From the NCBI GenBank assembly GCA_900543345.1, contig UQRJ01000147.1:1-7268 (forward strand): DNA of 7,268 nt, written 5' to 3'. The translations under genes were made by a program, and so were the position numbers. Source of the stretch: an uncultured Sporolactobacillus sp. GTDB lineage: Bacteria > Bacillota > Bacilli > Bacillales > Sporolactobacillaceae. This document shows, in pieces, positions 1 to 5,980 of the stretch. Within the stretch, counting starts at the first letter, position 1. The number at the start of each line of letters is the position of its first letter. The notes beneath the pieces are model-generated. The model saw nothing but the letters and a program-made list of their open reading frames with translations. It searched no databases and was not told the origin of the DNA.

Positions 1-41
1 AAGGCTATTCGTCGGCAGCGTCAGATGTGTATAAGAGACAG
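1..41 (+). other. Sequencing adapter (Nextera/Tn5 read-1) with i5 index, not genomic
   Basis: Positions 9-22 match the Nextera read-1 (i5-side) adapter and 23-41 match the 19-bp Tn5 mosaic end (AGATGTGTATAAGAGACAG). The first eight bases, AAGGCTAT, match my recollection of Nextera XT v2 index S520. The segment from 11 to 41 is an exact inverted repeat of 7238-7268. In one frame the mosaic end encodes MCIRDR, a peptide commonly seen at the start of adapter-contaminated predicted proteins. This is library-construction sequence left in the assembly; it is not a natural transposon end. Confidence 0.98.
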
Positions 42-69
42 GGTTTTTGCTGTGAAAGGGGGGGATTCG

Positions 70-741
70 ATGTCCGTTTTGCAGGCAGAAGGCTGGCTGG
101 AAGGTCTGTCGCACTCCGCTCTTCGCCAGATTGAATCCCAGGGGCGGATCCGAACCTATCAGGCCAAGTCCGTCATTTTTATCAAGGGGAAGCCGCTGAT
201 GCATTACTTTTTCGTTGCGAAGGGATTGGTGGCCGTCTATCGGCAAAATCGCGACGGCAAACGCTGGATTGCCAGCTTGATCGGCTCGGAAACGTTCTTC
301 CCGCATATCGGCTTCGAGCAGCCCTCCGCTGTTTATCCGGCCAATGCAGAAGCGTTGACGGACTGCACACTGTTGGCGGTACGCAAAGTGGAGATGACGC
401 GGCTGATGCATGATTTTTCGTCATTGCAGGATCAGCTGACCCGTTTTTTCGCTGAAAAAAGCCAGGAGCTAATCACGCGCTGTTCGGATTCACTGTTGGA
501 GAGCGCCGAACATCGGTTGATTCAGTTACTGAAACAATTGGCGCTGCAATCCGCAAAGCGGACGGACGACGGATGGTACTCGGTAGGCGACATACTGACA
601 GAGGAGAATATGGCTGATTACATCGGCGTCACGCAGGAAACCGTCAGCCGTATCATGACTCGGCTTTATCGCGATCGGATCGTCAGACGCAGCGGCCGTA
701 AAAAAATCTGTCTCAATTTACAAAGATTGACAGAACGCTGA
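70..741 (+). CDS. Crp/Fnr-family transcriptional regulator
   Basis: This is a 223-residue one-component regulator with the Crp/Fnr layout. An N-terminal cyclic-nucleotide-binding-type beta-barrel spans about residues 15-115 (for example FVAKGLVAVY, then the IGSETFFP segment). A long dimerisation helix covers about 115-160, and a C-terminal winged helix-turn-helix lies at about 177-215. The recognition region GVTQETVSRIMTRL resembles the Crp/Fnr family pattern (E-T-V-x-R). The N-terminal cysteine cluster of oxygen-sensing Fnr is absent, as is a clear RxS-type cAMP pocket, so the effector is unknown. I start it at ATG 70 because AAAGGGGGGG (55-64) is a good ribosome site. The frame stays open back into the adapter (MCIRDR), and that extension is artificial; GTG 52 is a weaker alternative start. 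Its promoter lies outside the fragment. It converges on the oxidoreductase gene to its right, and no target genes can be inferred. Confidence 0.9.
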   Translation: MSVLQAEGWLEGLSHSALRQIESQGRIRTYQAKSVIFIKGKPLMHYFFVAKGLVAVYRQNRDGKRWIASLIGSETFFPHIGFEQPSAVYPANAEALTDCTLLAVRKVEMTRLMHDFSSLQDQLTRFFAEKSQELITRCSDSLLESAEHRLIQLLKQLALQSAKRTDDGWYSVGDILTEENMADYIGVTQETVSRIMTRLYRDRIVRRSGRKKICLNLQRLTER

Positions 742-796
742 AACGTAACGGGACGGATGGGCGAACGAGTACAACGGTGCGCTTTTTGCCTGATGA

Positions 797-1375
797 TTAT
801 CGCAGATTTGTGCAATAGCGCCGCACTTTGGCCAAGAAGGCTTGCCGCTTTTTAACACGACTGGAACGCAGGCCATAAAGCACCAGCCGGTGCAGCGGAC
901 GGATGCCGCAAAAATGGAAAATAGGTCCCTTGACCGCTCTCCACTCGACGCTTCGGCGGATGAGGCGGGCGTAGAAAGCGGGCGAGTCCATTGTATAGAT
1001 TAAAGTAGCCGCCCTACCGTTTAGCAACCCGTGCGGAATCGGTCCGTTGTATGTGTAGGCGAATCCGGAGGCGAAGACGCGATCGAAGAACCCGCGCAAC
1101 ATCGCCGGCATGCCACTCCACCATGTCGGGTAGACAAAAATCAGATGATCGGCGGCCGCAACAAGTTGCCGGTAATGTGCTGTTCCTGGGTCGCTTTTCA
1201 TCTGTGACCGCCGTTTCCGGCTGTTGAAGATCAAAGCCGGATCGAATTTTTCCTGGTAAAGGTCGAGCAGGTGATAGTGAATTTTAGCTGCGCTCAATCC
1301 TGCAATGACTTGTTGGCAGACGGCATGGTTGAAGCTATCGGGATTCGGGTGGGCATAAATGACAAGTACATGCAT
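797..1375 (-). CDS. Flavodoxin-fold NAD(P)H:quinone oxidoreductase family protein
   Basis: This is a 192-residue soluble flavoprotein of the NAD(P)H dehydrogenase (quinone)/MdaB/KefF-like Flavodoxin_2 group. It is expected to use FMN or FAD and to make two-electron reductions of quinones or related electrophiles. The N-terminal strand and phosphate loop read VLVIYAHPNPDSFNHA (residues 3-18). The family signature FVYPTWWSGMPAMLRGFFDR is at 80-99, followed by GRAATLIYTMD (120-130), another typical flavin/nicotinamide-side element. The start at 1375 is chosen because GAGGAGG (complement of 1385-1391) sits nine bases upstream. The frame extends further upstream, but only into the neighbouring gene. 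It lies 55 bp downstream of the ASCH gene on the same strand, so the two may be co-transcribed. The true substrate cannot be read from the sequence. The tail (about residues 165-190) is basic and lacks recognised motifs. Confidence 0.88.
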   Translation of the reverse strand: MHVLVIYAHPNPDSFNHAVCQQVIAGLSAAKIHYHLLDLYQEKFDPALIFNSRKRRSQMKSDPGTAHYRQLVAAADHLIFVYPTWWSGMPAMLRGFFDRVFASGFAYTYNGPIPHGLLNGRAATLIYTMDSPAFYARLIRRSVEWRAVKGPIFHFCGIRPLHRLVLYGLRSSRVKKRQAFLAKVRRYCTNLR

Positions 1376-1430
1376 GATTAGAGTCCTCCTCGGCGGTTTG
1401 TAAACGGGTATGCTTATTGCAAAAAAACGT

Positions 1431-1898
1431 TCAATGCTGCTTCCGAAAAACGACCTCGAACACTTCGCAGACACAGGGAATAGCCGGCGTGAACTTTTTG
1501 TGAACCTCTGCGTATTCTTGTTCGAAAAACGCTTTGTGCACGTCTCGCCAATAGGCGAGCGAGCGATCCCCCTCGCCTTCGTGATAGGCATGTTCCCAGG
1601 ATACTTGCTGAAATGACATGATTTCCACCACCACCGTCTTAGTTATCGCGATCGGTTCGCCGCGGCCATCCAGAATAATATTGTACTCACCGACCTGCGG
1701 TAATGGCTCGTCGATCGCATAGAGTTCGTAAGCGCTGGTTGTGGCCGTCTTCAGCCCGCGGACAACGAGATCCGCCAGCTGATCGGCCGTTCCGGATGTA
1801 TCGCCGAATGACCAGGCCCTGTAGTTCTGCCTGGCCGCATCGCCGCATTGTCGCTGATAGGCGTGCCAAAATTTTCGCACGGCTTGCTTATTTTCCAT
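1431..1898 (-). CDS. ASCH domain protein (former DUF984 type)
   Basis: This is a 155-residue ASCH-superfamily protein. ASCH domains have a PUA-like beta-barrel fold and are thought to bind RNA or modified nucleosides. Some members hydrolyse N4-acetylcytidine or cut RNA, but those are different subfamilies, so no reaction is assigned here. Visible family marks are FWHAYQRQ near the N-terminus (10-17), AWSFGD (28-33), GLKTAT (48-53, with the conserved lysine), LPQVGEYNIILDGRGEPIAI (66-85), EGEGDRSLAYWRDVH (107-121) and the closing VCEVFEVVF (143-151). The start at 1898 is supported by GAGGAAA (complement of 1905-1911) about seven bases upstream. An in-frame extension reaches to about 2150 but has no family similarity and crosses the likely promoter. 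It is probably the first gene of a pair with the downstream oxidoreductase; I see no terminator between them. Confidence 0.9.
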   Translation of the reverse strand: MENKQAVRKFWHAYQRQCGDAARQNYRAWSFGDTSGTADQLADLVVRGLKTATTSAYELYAIDEPLPQVGEYNIILDGRGEPIAITKTVVVEIMSFQQVSWEHAYHEGEGDRSLAYWRDVHKAFFEQEYAEVHKKFTPAIPCVCEVFEVVFRKQH

Positions 1899-1932
1899 CG
1901 AACGTTTCCTCAACTCTCGTAGTGATAGTCTC

Positions 1933-1938
1933 ATTATA
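1933..1938 (-). promoter_or_regulatory. Candidate -10 box for the ASCH gene
   Basis: On the minus strand this is a perfect TATAAT, 34 bases ahead of the ASCH start codon, which is a normal distance. No good -35 hexamer lies at 16-18 bases (the sequence there is about CCACGC), and there is no extended TG motif. The promoter may be weak or activator dependent. Confidence 0.45.
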
Positions 1939-2143
1939 CGGCAAAATCGTTGCCGGCGTGGATCGGCAAACGTGCATGATGTTGCTGCCGGTTCGGGGAC
2001 GCGAGGGAAGGGGAGTCCTTGGATCGATCCGGACCAAAGCAACGAGGCCGCCCGTTCGGTTTCTTTACCAAAGCATGTCTTGATCCAATGCGTGGCAACA
2101 GCGCTGGAGAAGTTTTCGGCAATTTTCAGAATGCCCCGGCAGC
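1939..2143. other. Divergent intergenic spacer with no recognised element
   Basis: This is about 200 bases between the minus-strand ASCH promoter region and the plus-strand que promoter. I found no convincing gene, repeat or hairpin in it. Several short frames cross it, but none has a ribosome site or a recognisable protein. It may hold operators for the two divergent units, but none is identifiable by eye. Confidence 0.5.
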
Positions 2144-2173
2144 TTGCCAAGCGCTAAGAAAACAACTTATAAT
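2144..2173 (+). promoter_or_regulatory. Sigma-A type promoter of the que operon
   Basis: The -35 box TTGCCA (2144-2149, five of six consensus bases) and a perfect -10 box TATAAT (2168-2173) are 18 bases apart. Transcription would start near 2180, about ten bases before the first stem of the preQ1-I type riboswitch. That is the expected geometry for a riboswitch leader. Confidence 0.8.
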
Positions 2174-2190
2174 CAAAGGGTTATCAGTAC

Positions 2191-2237
2191 GGCAGAGTTC
2201 GTGACCCTCCTCTGCCTTACCAAAAAAACTACGGGAG
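2191..2237 (+). promoter_or_regulatory. preQ1-I type riboswitch
   Basis: Stem P1 is GGCAGAG (2191-2197) with CTCTGCC (2210-2216), a perfect seven pairs closing a 12-base loop, TTCGTGACCCTC, that contains the class-typical ACCC. An A-rich tail follows (seven A at 2222-2228), then CTACGGGAG. Loop bases CGTG (2200-2203) can pair with TACG (2230-2233), which gives the H-type pseudoknot of this class. The last pseudoknot pair uses G2233, the first base of the GGGAG ribosome site (2233-2237), so ligand binding should hide the site and lower translation. The AAAAAA-CTA tail closely resembles the preQ1-I tail I recall from Bacillus. P1 is longer than the usual five or so pairs. The downstream genes are queuosine genes, which strongly supports the call. 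Confidence 0.82.
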
Positions 2238-2245
2238 TGATTCAA

Positions 2246-2914
2246 GTGCCTTCATCTCCATCAACTGTACGTATCCCTTTTAAACTCATTTTGCTCTCAA
2301 TGGTATTTGTCACTTGCCTGATTGCCGCCAACCTGGTGGCCTCCAAACTGTTCTCCGTCGGACCTTTTTCCATGACCTCCGGCATTATTATCTATCCGTT
2401 AACTTTCCTTGTACTCGACAGCATCACCGAATGCTGGGGTAAGCCGGTTGCTCAGCGAGTTGTCTGGATCGGTCTTTTGGCTAATCTGCTTTTTATCGCA
2501 TTGCTCCAACTGGCGATCCATTTGCCGCCGGCTCCTTTTTGGAAGAACGAAGCGGCATTTTCCACGATTCTCGGCGCCATGCCGCGGACAGTTATCGCCT
2601 CGTTATGCGGCTACAGCCTTTCGCAAACGCTTGACATCGTGATTTTCACCGGATTGAAACAGCGAACGAAGGGGAAAATGCTTTGGTTGCGCAGTTTAGC
2701 GAGCACGGCAATCAGCCAACTGGCCGACTCGACGGTATTTATGTTTGTCGGCTTTGCCGGCACGCTGCCGCTTGCCGCCATTCTCGCGACGATTGGAACG
2801 GAATACATTCTCAAGTTTACGTATGCGGTCATCGGTGTACCGCTGATTTATTTGGTTGTCCACTGGATCCGCCGCAGGACACGCCCATCTGTACCGGCAT
2901 TCGATAAAAACTGA
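2246..2914 (+). CDS. yhhQ: Queuosine precursor transporter (YhhQ/Vut_1 family)
   Basis: This is a 222-residue integral membrane protein of the YhhQ/Vut_1 family, whose E. coli member takes up the queuosine precursors preQ0 and preQ1. There are about six hydrophobic segments, at roughly residues 12-32, 44-60, 72-92, 113-136, 155-180 and 188-207. Family marks include IAANLVASKLF (26-36), the YPLTFLVLDSITECWGK block (50-66) and the late SQLADSTVFMFVGF stretch (157-170). Translation is taken to begin at GTG 2246, eight bases after GGGAG. The open frame reaches further upstream but runs through the riboswitch, so those residues are not protein. It is first in the que operon, 14 bases before queF. 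Riboswitch control suggests import is turned down when preQ1 is plentiful. The exact substrate is inferred from family and context. Confidence 0.92.
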   Translation: MPSSPSTVRIPFKLILLSMVFVTCLIAANLVASKLFSVGPFSMTSGIIIYPLTFLVLDSITECWGKPVAQRVVWIGLLANLLFIALLQLAIHLPPAPFWKNEAAFSTILGAMPRTVIASLCGYSLSQTLDIVIFTGLKQRTKGKMLWLRSLASTAISQLADSTVFMFVGFAGTLPLAAILATIGTEYILKFTYAVIGVPLIYLVVHWIRRRTRPSVPAFDKN

Positions 2915-2928
2915 AAGGGGATTGCAGT

Positions 2929-3414
2929 ATGGATCGTTTGCAAGACAATATGAAGCAACTTGGCAATCAACAGACACGCTATATTTTCGACTATGATCCC
3001 GGTTTGCTGGAAACATTTCGGAATGCGCATCCGGAGCGTGATTTTTTTGTCAAGTTCAATTGTCCCGAGTTTACCAGCCTTTGTCCGATTACCCATCAAC
3101 CGGATTTCGCGACGATTTACATCAGCTATGTCCCCTCCGAGCGGATGGTCGAAAGTAAATCGCTGAAACTTTACTTGTTCAGTTATCGCAATCACGGCGC
3201 ATTTCATGAAGACTGCGTGAATACCATTGCCGATGATTTGATCAAATTAATGGATCCAAAATACATTGAAGTCTGGGGCAAATTTCTGCCGCGCGGCGGC
3301 ATCAGTATCGATCCGTACGTCAATTACGGCAAGACGGGAACACGTTGGGAGAAGGTTGCCTTCGAGCGGCTGAGTCGGCACGATCTGTATCCGGGAAAAG
3401 TCAATAATCGCTGA
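2929..3414 (+). CDS. queF: NADPH-dependent 7-cyano-7-deazaguanine reductase QueF
   Basis: QueF reduces the nitrile of preQ0 to the aminomethyl group of preQ1 with two NADPH. It is a cytosolic T-fold enzyme and the last step before tRNA insertion by Tgt. The 161 residues match the short, unimodular type found in Bacilli. The catalytic region reads EFTSLCPITHQPDF (47-60), giving the thioimide-forming Cys52 and the proton donor Asp59. The QueF signature ESKSLKLY is at 75-82, and the substrate-binding FHE is at 92-94. The C-terminal WEKVAFERLSRHDLYPGK is also family-like. ATG 2929 follows AAAGGGGA (2914-2921) at seven bases. It lies between the transporter and queC in one transcription unit, so imported or newly made preQ0 would be passed to it. 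All key residues are present. Confidence 0.97.
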   Translation: MDRLQDNMKQLGNQQTRYIFDYDPGLLETFRNAHPERDFFVKFNCPEFTSLCPITHQPDFATIYISYVPSERMVESKSLKLYLFSYRNHGAFHEDCVNTIADDLIKLMDPKYIEVWGKFLPRGGISIDPYVNYGKTGTRWEKVAFERLSRHDLYPGKVNNR

Positions 3415-3500
3415 GGCGGACTGGGGAGAAACATTAACAGATGAAGCAGTATAGGCAAGATTTTGATGGCGGAATGACTGAATATGAGGAGGGATTGACA

Positions 3501-4211
3501 ATGACTAAGCGTGCGGTGATTGTTTTAAGCGGCGGGCTCGACAGTACGACCTGTATGGGTGTCGCTCGCAACGATGGATACGACCTGCGTCCGTTGACAT
3601 TCCGTTACGGCCAACGTCACCAGCGAGAGGTGGAGCAGGCCTGTAAAATTGCCGATTATTTCCATGTGAAGGAACACCGGATCATTGATCTCGATTTTTT
3701 TAAACAAATCGGTGGCAGTGCGCTGACCGATTCAACGATCGACGTGCCGGAAAATGAAGATAACACAGGCATCCCCGTAACTTATGTGCCGGCGCGTAAT
3801 TTGATTTTTCTGTCGCTGGCAACCGCTTATGCCGAAACGATTGATGCGTCGGTTATTTTTACCGGCGTCTCGTCGGTTGACTATAGCGGGTATCCCGATT
3901 GCCGGCCGGAGTTCATCAAAAGCATGACAGAGACGATTAACTTGGCGACACGGGCGGGTGTCACCGGCCGACGGATCGCGGTTCGAACGCCGTTGATGCA
4001 TCTGAGCAAAGCGGAAACGGTCCGGCTCGGGACACGCCTGCATGTACCGTATGAGTTGACGACTTCTTGCTACGAGGGCGGGGAAAAAGCGTGCGGCGTC
4101 TGTGACAGTTGCCGGCTGCGAATCAAAGGATTCAGAGAAGCCGGCCTGGTCGATCCGATTCCATACGCGATTCCGATTGATTGGATGACGCAGGCAAATA
4201 CCCGGAAGTGA
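3501..4211 (+). CDS. queC: 7-cyano-7-deazaguanine synthase QueC
   Basis: QueC converts 7-carboxy-7-deazaguanine and ammonia to preQ0, using ATP. The 236-residue protein begins KRAVIVLSGGLDSTTC, the PP-loop ATP-pyrophosphatase motif (SGGLDS, 10-15). It continues with FRYGQRH (34-40), YVPARN (95-100), and TGVSSVDYSGYPDCRPEF (121-138), all typical of QueC. Zinc is expected at Cys190, Cys198, Cys201 and Cys204 (TSCYEGGEKACGVCDSC). I start at ATG 3501 because GAGGAGGG (3486-3493) is seven bases upstream and the protein then begins just ahead of the PP-loop, as in relatives. An in-frame ATG at 3441 would add 20 unrelated residues and is poorly spaced from GGGGAG. It follows queF by 86 bp, and queD and queE, its usual Bacillus neighbours, are missing here. 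Confidence 0.97.
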   Translation: MTKRAVIVLSGGLDSTTCMGVARNDGYDLRPLTFRYGQRHQREVEQACKIADYFHVKEHRIIDLDFFKQIGGSALTDSTIDVPENEDNTGIPVTYVPARNLIFLSLATAYAETIDASVIFTGVSSVDYSGYPDCRPEFIKSMTETINLATRAGVTGRRIAVRTPLMHLSKAETVRLGTRLHVPYELTTSCYEGGEKACGVCDSCRLRIKGFREAGLVDPIPYAIPIDWMTQANTRK

Positions 4212-4248
4212 AAATCGTTCCGAATCGGTGAAAACTCACTCCGATAGC

Positions 4249-4281
4249 GGTGTAAATTGCGTTTAATGGCGCAAAAACACC
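4249..4281 (+). other. Imperfect hairpin after queC
   Basis: GGTGT (4249-4253) pairs with ACACC (4277-4281), and after a small internal loop TTGCG (4257-4261) pairs with CGCAA (4270-4274) around an eight-base loop. A second weaker hairpin (ATCGG 4224-4228 with CCGAT 4241-4245) precedes it. No T-tract follows, so this is not a canonical intrinsic terminator. It may stabilise the 3' end of the que mRNA or simply be chance. Confidence 0.35.
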
Positions 4282-4313
4282 CGGCGGAGATGGGGAATCT
4301 TGTCTAATAACCA

Positions 4314-4342
4314 TTGACAGCCTCTATATGTTAACCTATTAT
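4314..4342 (+). promoter_or_regulatory. Sigma-A promoter of bioY-bioB
   Basis: A perfect -35 TTGACA (4314-4319), a 17-base spacer and a -10 TATTAT (4337-4342) form a strong promoter that starts transcription near 4349-4350. The -10 box lies between the two BirA half-sites, so bound repressor would block RNA polymerase directly. Confidence 0.9.
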
Positions 4343-4357
4343 TATTTTTGGTTAACA
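4329..4357 (+). promoter_or_regulatory. BirA (biotin repressor) operator
   Basis: This is a perfect dyad: TGTTAACC (4329-4336), a 13-base AT-rich spacer, then GGTTAACA (4350-4357). It matches the Bacillus-type BirA box (TTGTTAACC / GGTTAACAA) that I recall from the B. subtilis bioW operator. It overlaps the -10 box and the start region of the bioY-bioB promoter. Biotinyl-AMP-loaded BirA is expected to repress both genes when biotin is sufficient. Confidence 0.93.
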
Positions 4358-4373
4358 AAAAAGGAGGCTTATT

Positions 4374-4928
4374 ATGAAAACGAGATCGATTACACTCATT
4401 GCGTTGTTTGTCGCGGTGATGATTGCCTTTGGCGCGATCCCGACGCTGGTCATTCCGTTTGTCCCGGTGCCGTTCACCTTTCAGATGCTCGGCGTGATGC
4501 TCGTCGGCAGTATCCTCGGCGCGAAGAGAGGATTCGTCTCGATGCTCGTCTTTATTGCGTTAGTGGCTGCGGGCATGCCCGTTCTGTCCGGTTATCACGG
4601 CGGGCTGGGTGTGCTGCTCGGCCCGACCGGCGGCTATGTCCTTGCCTGGCCGCTCGCTGTTCTTGTCATAGGTTGGCTGATTGATCGGACAACAGACAGT
4701 AAGTGGAATGTCGTTCAGTATTATCTTGCTATTTTTCTAGGCATCTTGCTTATTTATCTGATCGGTGTTCCCTGGTTCGCTCTGTACAGTCATATAGCAA
4801 TGGGCGTTGCCGTTGCCGGGAATGTGCCGCTTTTTCTGCTTGATTGTGTCAAAGCGGTGATTGCTACTGCTGTAGCGGTACCCCTGCGTCAGCGGTTGAG
4901 GGTGCTGCGCCACTCTCATAATTTTTAA
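4374..4928 (+). CDS. bioY: Biotin transporter BioY (ECF substrate-binding S component)
   Basis: BioY is the membrane S component that captures biotin for an energy-coupling-factor transporter. The 184 residues form about six hydrophobic segments with the BioY marks VPFTFQML (32-39), GMPVLSG (67-73), GGLGVLLGPTGGY (76-88) and the late DCVKA (157-161, the D-x-x-K feature). ATG 4374 follows a strong AAGGAGG (4361-4367) at six bases. No EcfA or EcfT partner (BioM/BioN) is in the window, so it probably uses a shared energy-coupling module encoded elsewhere. BioY proteins can also take up biotin alone, at lower efficiency. It is first in a two-gene operon with bioB, separated by 16 bases, under BirA control. 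Confidence 0.95.
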   Translation: MKTRSITLIALFVAVMIAFGAIPTLVIPFVPVPFTFQMLGVMLVGSILGAKRGFVSMLVFIALVAAGMPVLSGYHGGLGVLLGPTGGYVLAWPLAVLVIGWLIDRTTDSKWNVVQYYLAIFLGILLIYLIGVPWFALYSHIAMGVAVAGNVPLFLLDCVKAVIATAVAVPLRQRLRVLRHSHNF

Positions 4929-4944
4929 ACTGGAGGTCGTAACA

Positions 4945-5937
4945 ATGAAATGGTACGATTTGGCCGGGAGGGTCATTGACGGTTATGACTGCACGGTTCG
5001 CGATGCCCGCGATATCCTGGCGACGCCCGATGCTGCGACACTTGAATTAGTCTGCGGCGCTTACCGGCTGCGTAAACATTATTACGGTAATGCTGTCAAG
5101 CTGAACTTGATCATTAATGCGAAAAGCGGCCGCTGTCCGGAGAATTGCGCCTACTGCTCGCAGTCAATTTACGCGGAGACATCGATTAACAAATATCCGC
5201 TGGTCGACGAAGCGACAATTATCCGCGGTGCCGAGCAGGCAAAAGCAATGCGGGCAGGGACCTATTGCATCGTGATGAGCGGGCGAAAGGCCTCGCCGCG
5301 GGAAATCCGTACTATCTGCTTAGCCGTCGAAAAAATCAAAAGCACCCTGTCGATTAAGATCTGTGCCTGCCTCGGGATGATTGACGATGCGCAGGCGGAG
5401 AAACTGAAAGCGGCGGGCGTCGATCGTTTCAATCATAATCTCAATACAAGCGCAGCTTATTACGATCATATTGCGACCACCCATCACTATCAGGATCGCG
5501 TCCGTACGGTTGAAGCGGTCAAAAGGGCCGGTATTTCACCCTGTACGGGCGGAATCTGCGGCATGGGCGAAACCGATGACGATCTCATCAAGATGGCTTT
5601 TGCCGTGAAAAAATTGGCGGCCGATTCGATACCGGTCAATTTTCTTGATCCGATTCCCGGCACTGAGCTGGAAGGGGTGCATAAGCTGACGCCGAATCGC
5701 TGTTTGCGGATTCTCGCTCTGTTTCGTTTCATCAATCCAGCGAAAGAAATTCGCATTGCCGGAGGCCGCGAGGTCAATCTGCGCTCATCGCAGAATCTTG
5801 GTTTGTACATTGCCAACTCGATTTTTATCGGTGACTATCTGACGACGAAGGGACAGGACAAGCAGAAAGACTATCAGATGATCGACGACCTCGGATTCCG
5901 CATTGAGACCAACGCGTTTGCCATCGAAAACCAATAA
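4945..5937 (+). CDS. bioB: Biotin synthase BioB
   Basis: BioB is the radical-SAM enzyme that inserts sulfur into dethiobiotin to give biotin. The 330-residue protein has the CxxxCxxC [4Fe-4S] motif CPENCAYC (Cys64, Cys68, Cys71). The presumed ligands of the sacrificial [2Fe-2S] cluster are Cys108 (TYCIVMSGR), Cys140 (IKICACLG), Cys200 (SPCTGGICGMGE) and an arginine in IRIAGGRE (269-276). The substrate-site segment reads FNHNLNTS (162-169), with Asn where E. coli has Asp in NHNLDT; I recall the same Asn in Bacillus BioB, so I treat it as a clade trait. The ending NSIFIGDYLTTKGQ is typical of Bacilli. ATG 4945 follows GGAGGT (4932-4937) at seven bases. It is the last gene of the operon, with an intrinsic terminator about 50 bases downstream. 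No other biotin synthesis gene is present. Confidence 0.98.
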   Translation: MKWYDLAGRVIDGYDCTVRDARDILATPDAATLELVCGAYRLRKHYYGNAVKLNLIINAKSGRCPENCAYCSQSIYAETSINKYPLVDEATIIRGAEQAKAMRAGTYCIVMSGRKASPREIRTICLAVEKIKSTLSIKICACLGMIDDAQAEKLKAAGVDRFNHNLNTSAAYYDHIATTHHYQDRVRTVEAVKRAGISPCTGGICGMGETDDDLIKMAFAVKKLAADSIPVNFLDPIPGTELEGVHKLTPNRCLRILALFRFINPAKEIRIAGGREVNLRSSQNLGLYIANSIFIGDYLTTKGQDKQKDYQMIDDLGFRIETNAFAIENQ

Positions 5938-5980
5938 TTTCAAAGCAAGACAAAGCAGCTTCCGCCCGTGAACTCATCGA

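Noticed and set aside
25..69. N-terminal extension of the Crp/Fnr protein beginning MCIRDR
   Set aside because: It is translated from the Tn5 mosaic-end adapter and the ribosome-site region; the real start is at 70.
742..796. Possible terminator between the convergent regulator and oxidoreductase genes
   Set aside because: There is a short T-run but no stable stem next to it on either strand.
1376..1591. N-terminal extension of the quinone oxidoreductase
   Set aside because: It overlaps the ASCH gene in another frame. The flavodoxin fold begins exactly at the methionine at 1375, which has a strong ribosome site.
1431..2150. Longer, 239-residue version of the ASCH protein
   Set aside because: The extra N-terminal residues have no family similarity and cross the likely promoter, and a good ribosome site supports the start at 1898.
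2144..2245. Upstream extension of the transporter from ATG 2144
   Set aside because: It would translate the promoter -10 box and the riboswitch. The ATG overlaps the -35 region upstream of the predicted transcription start.
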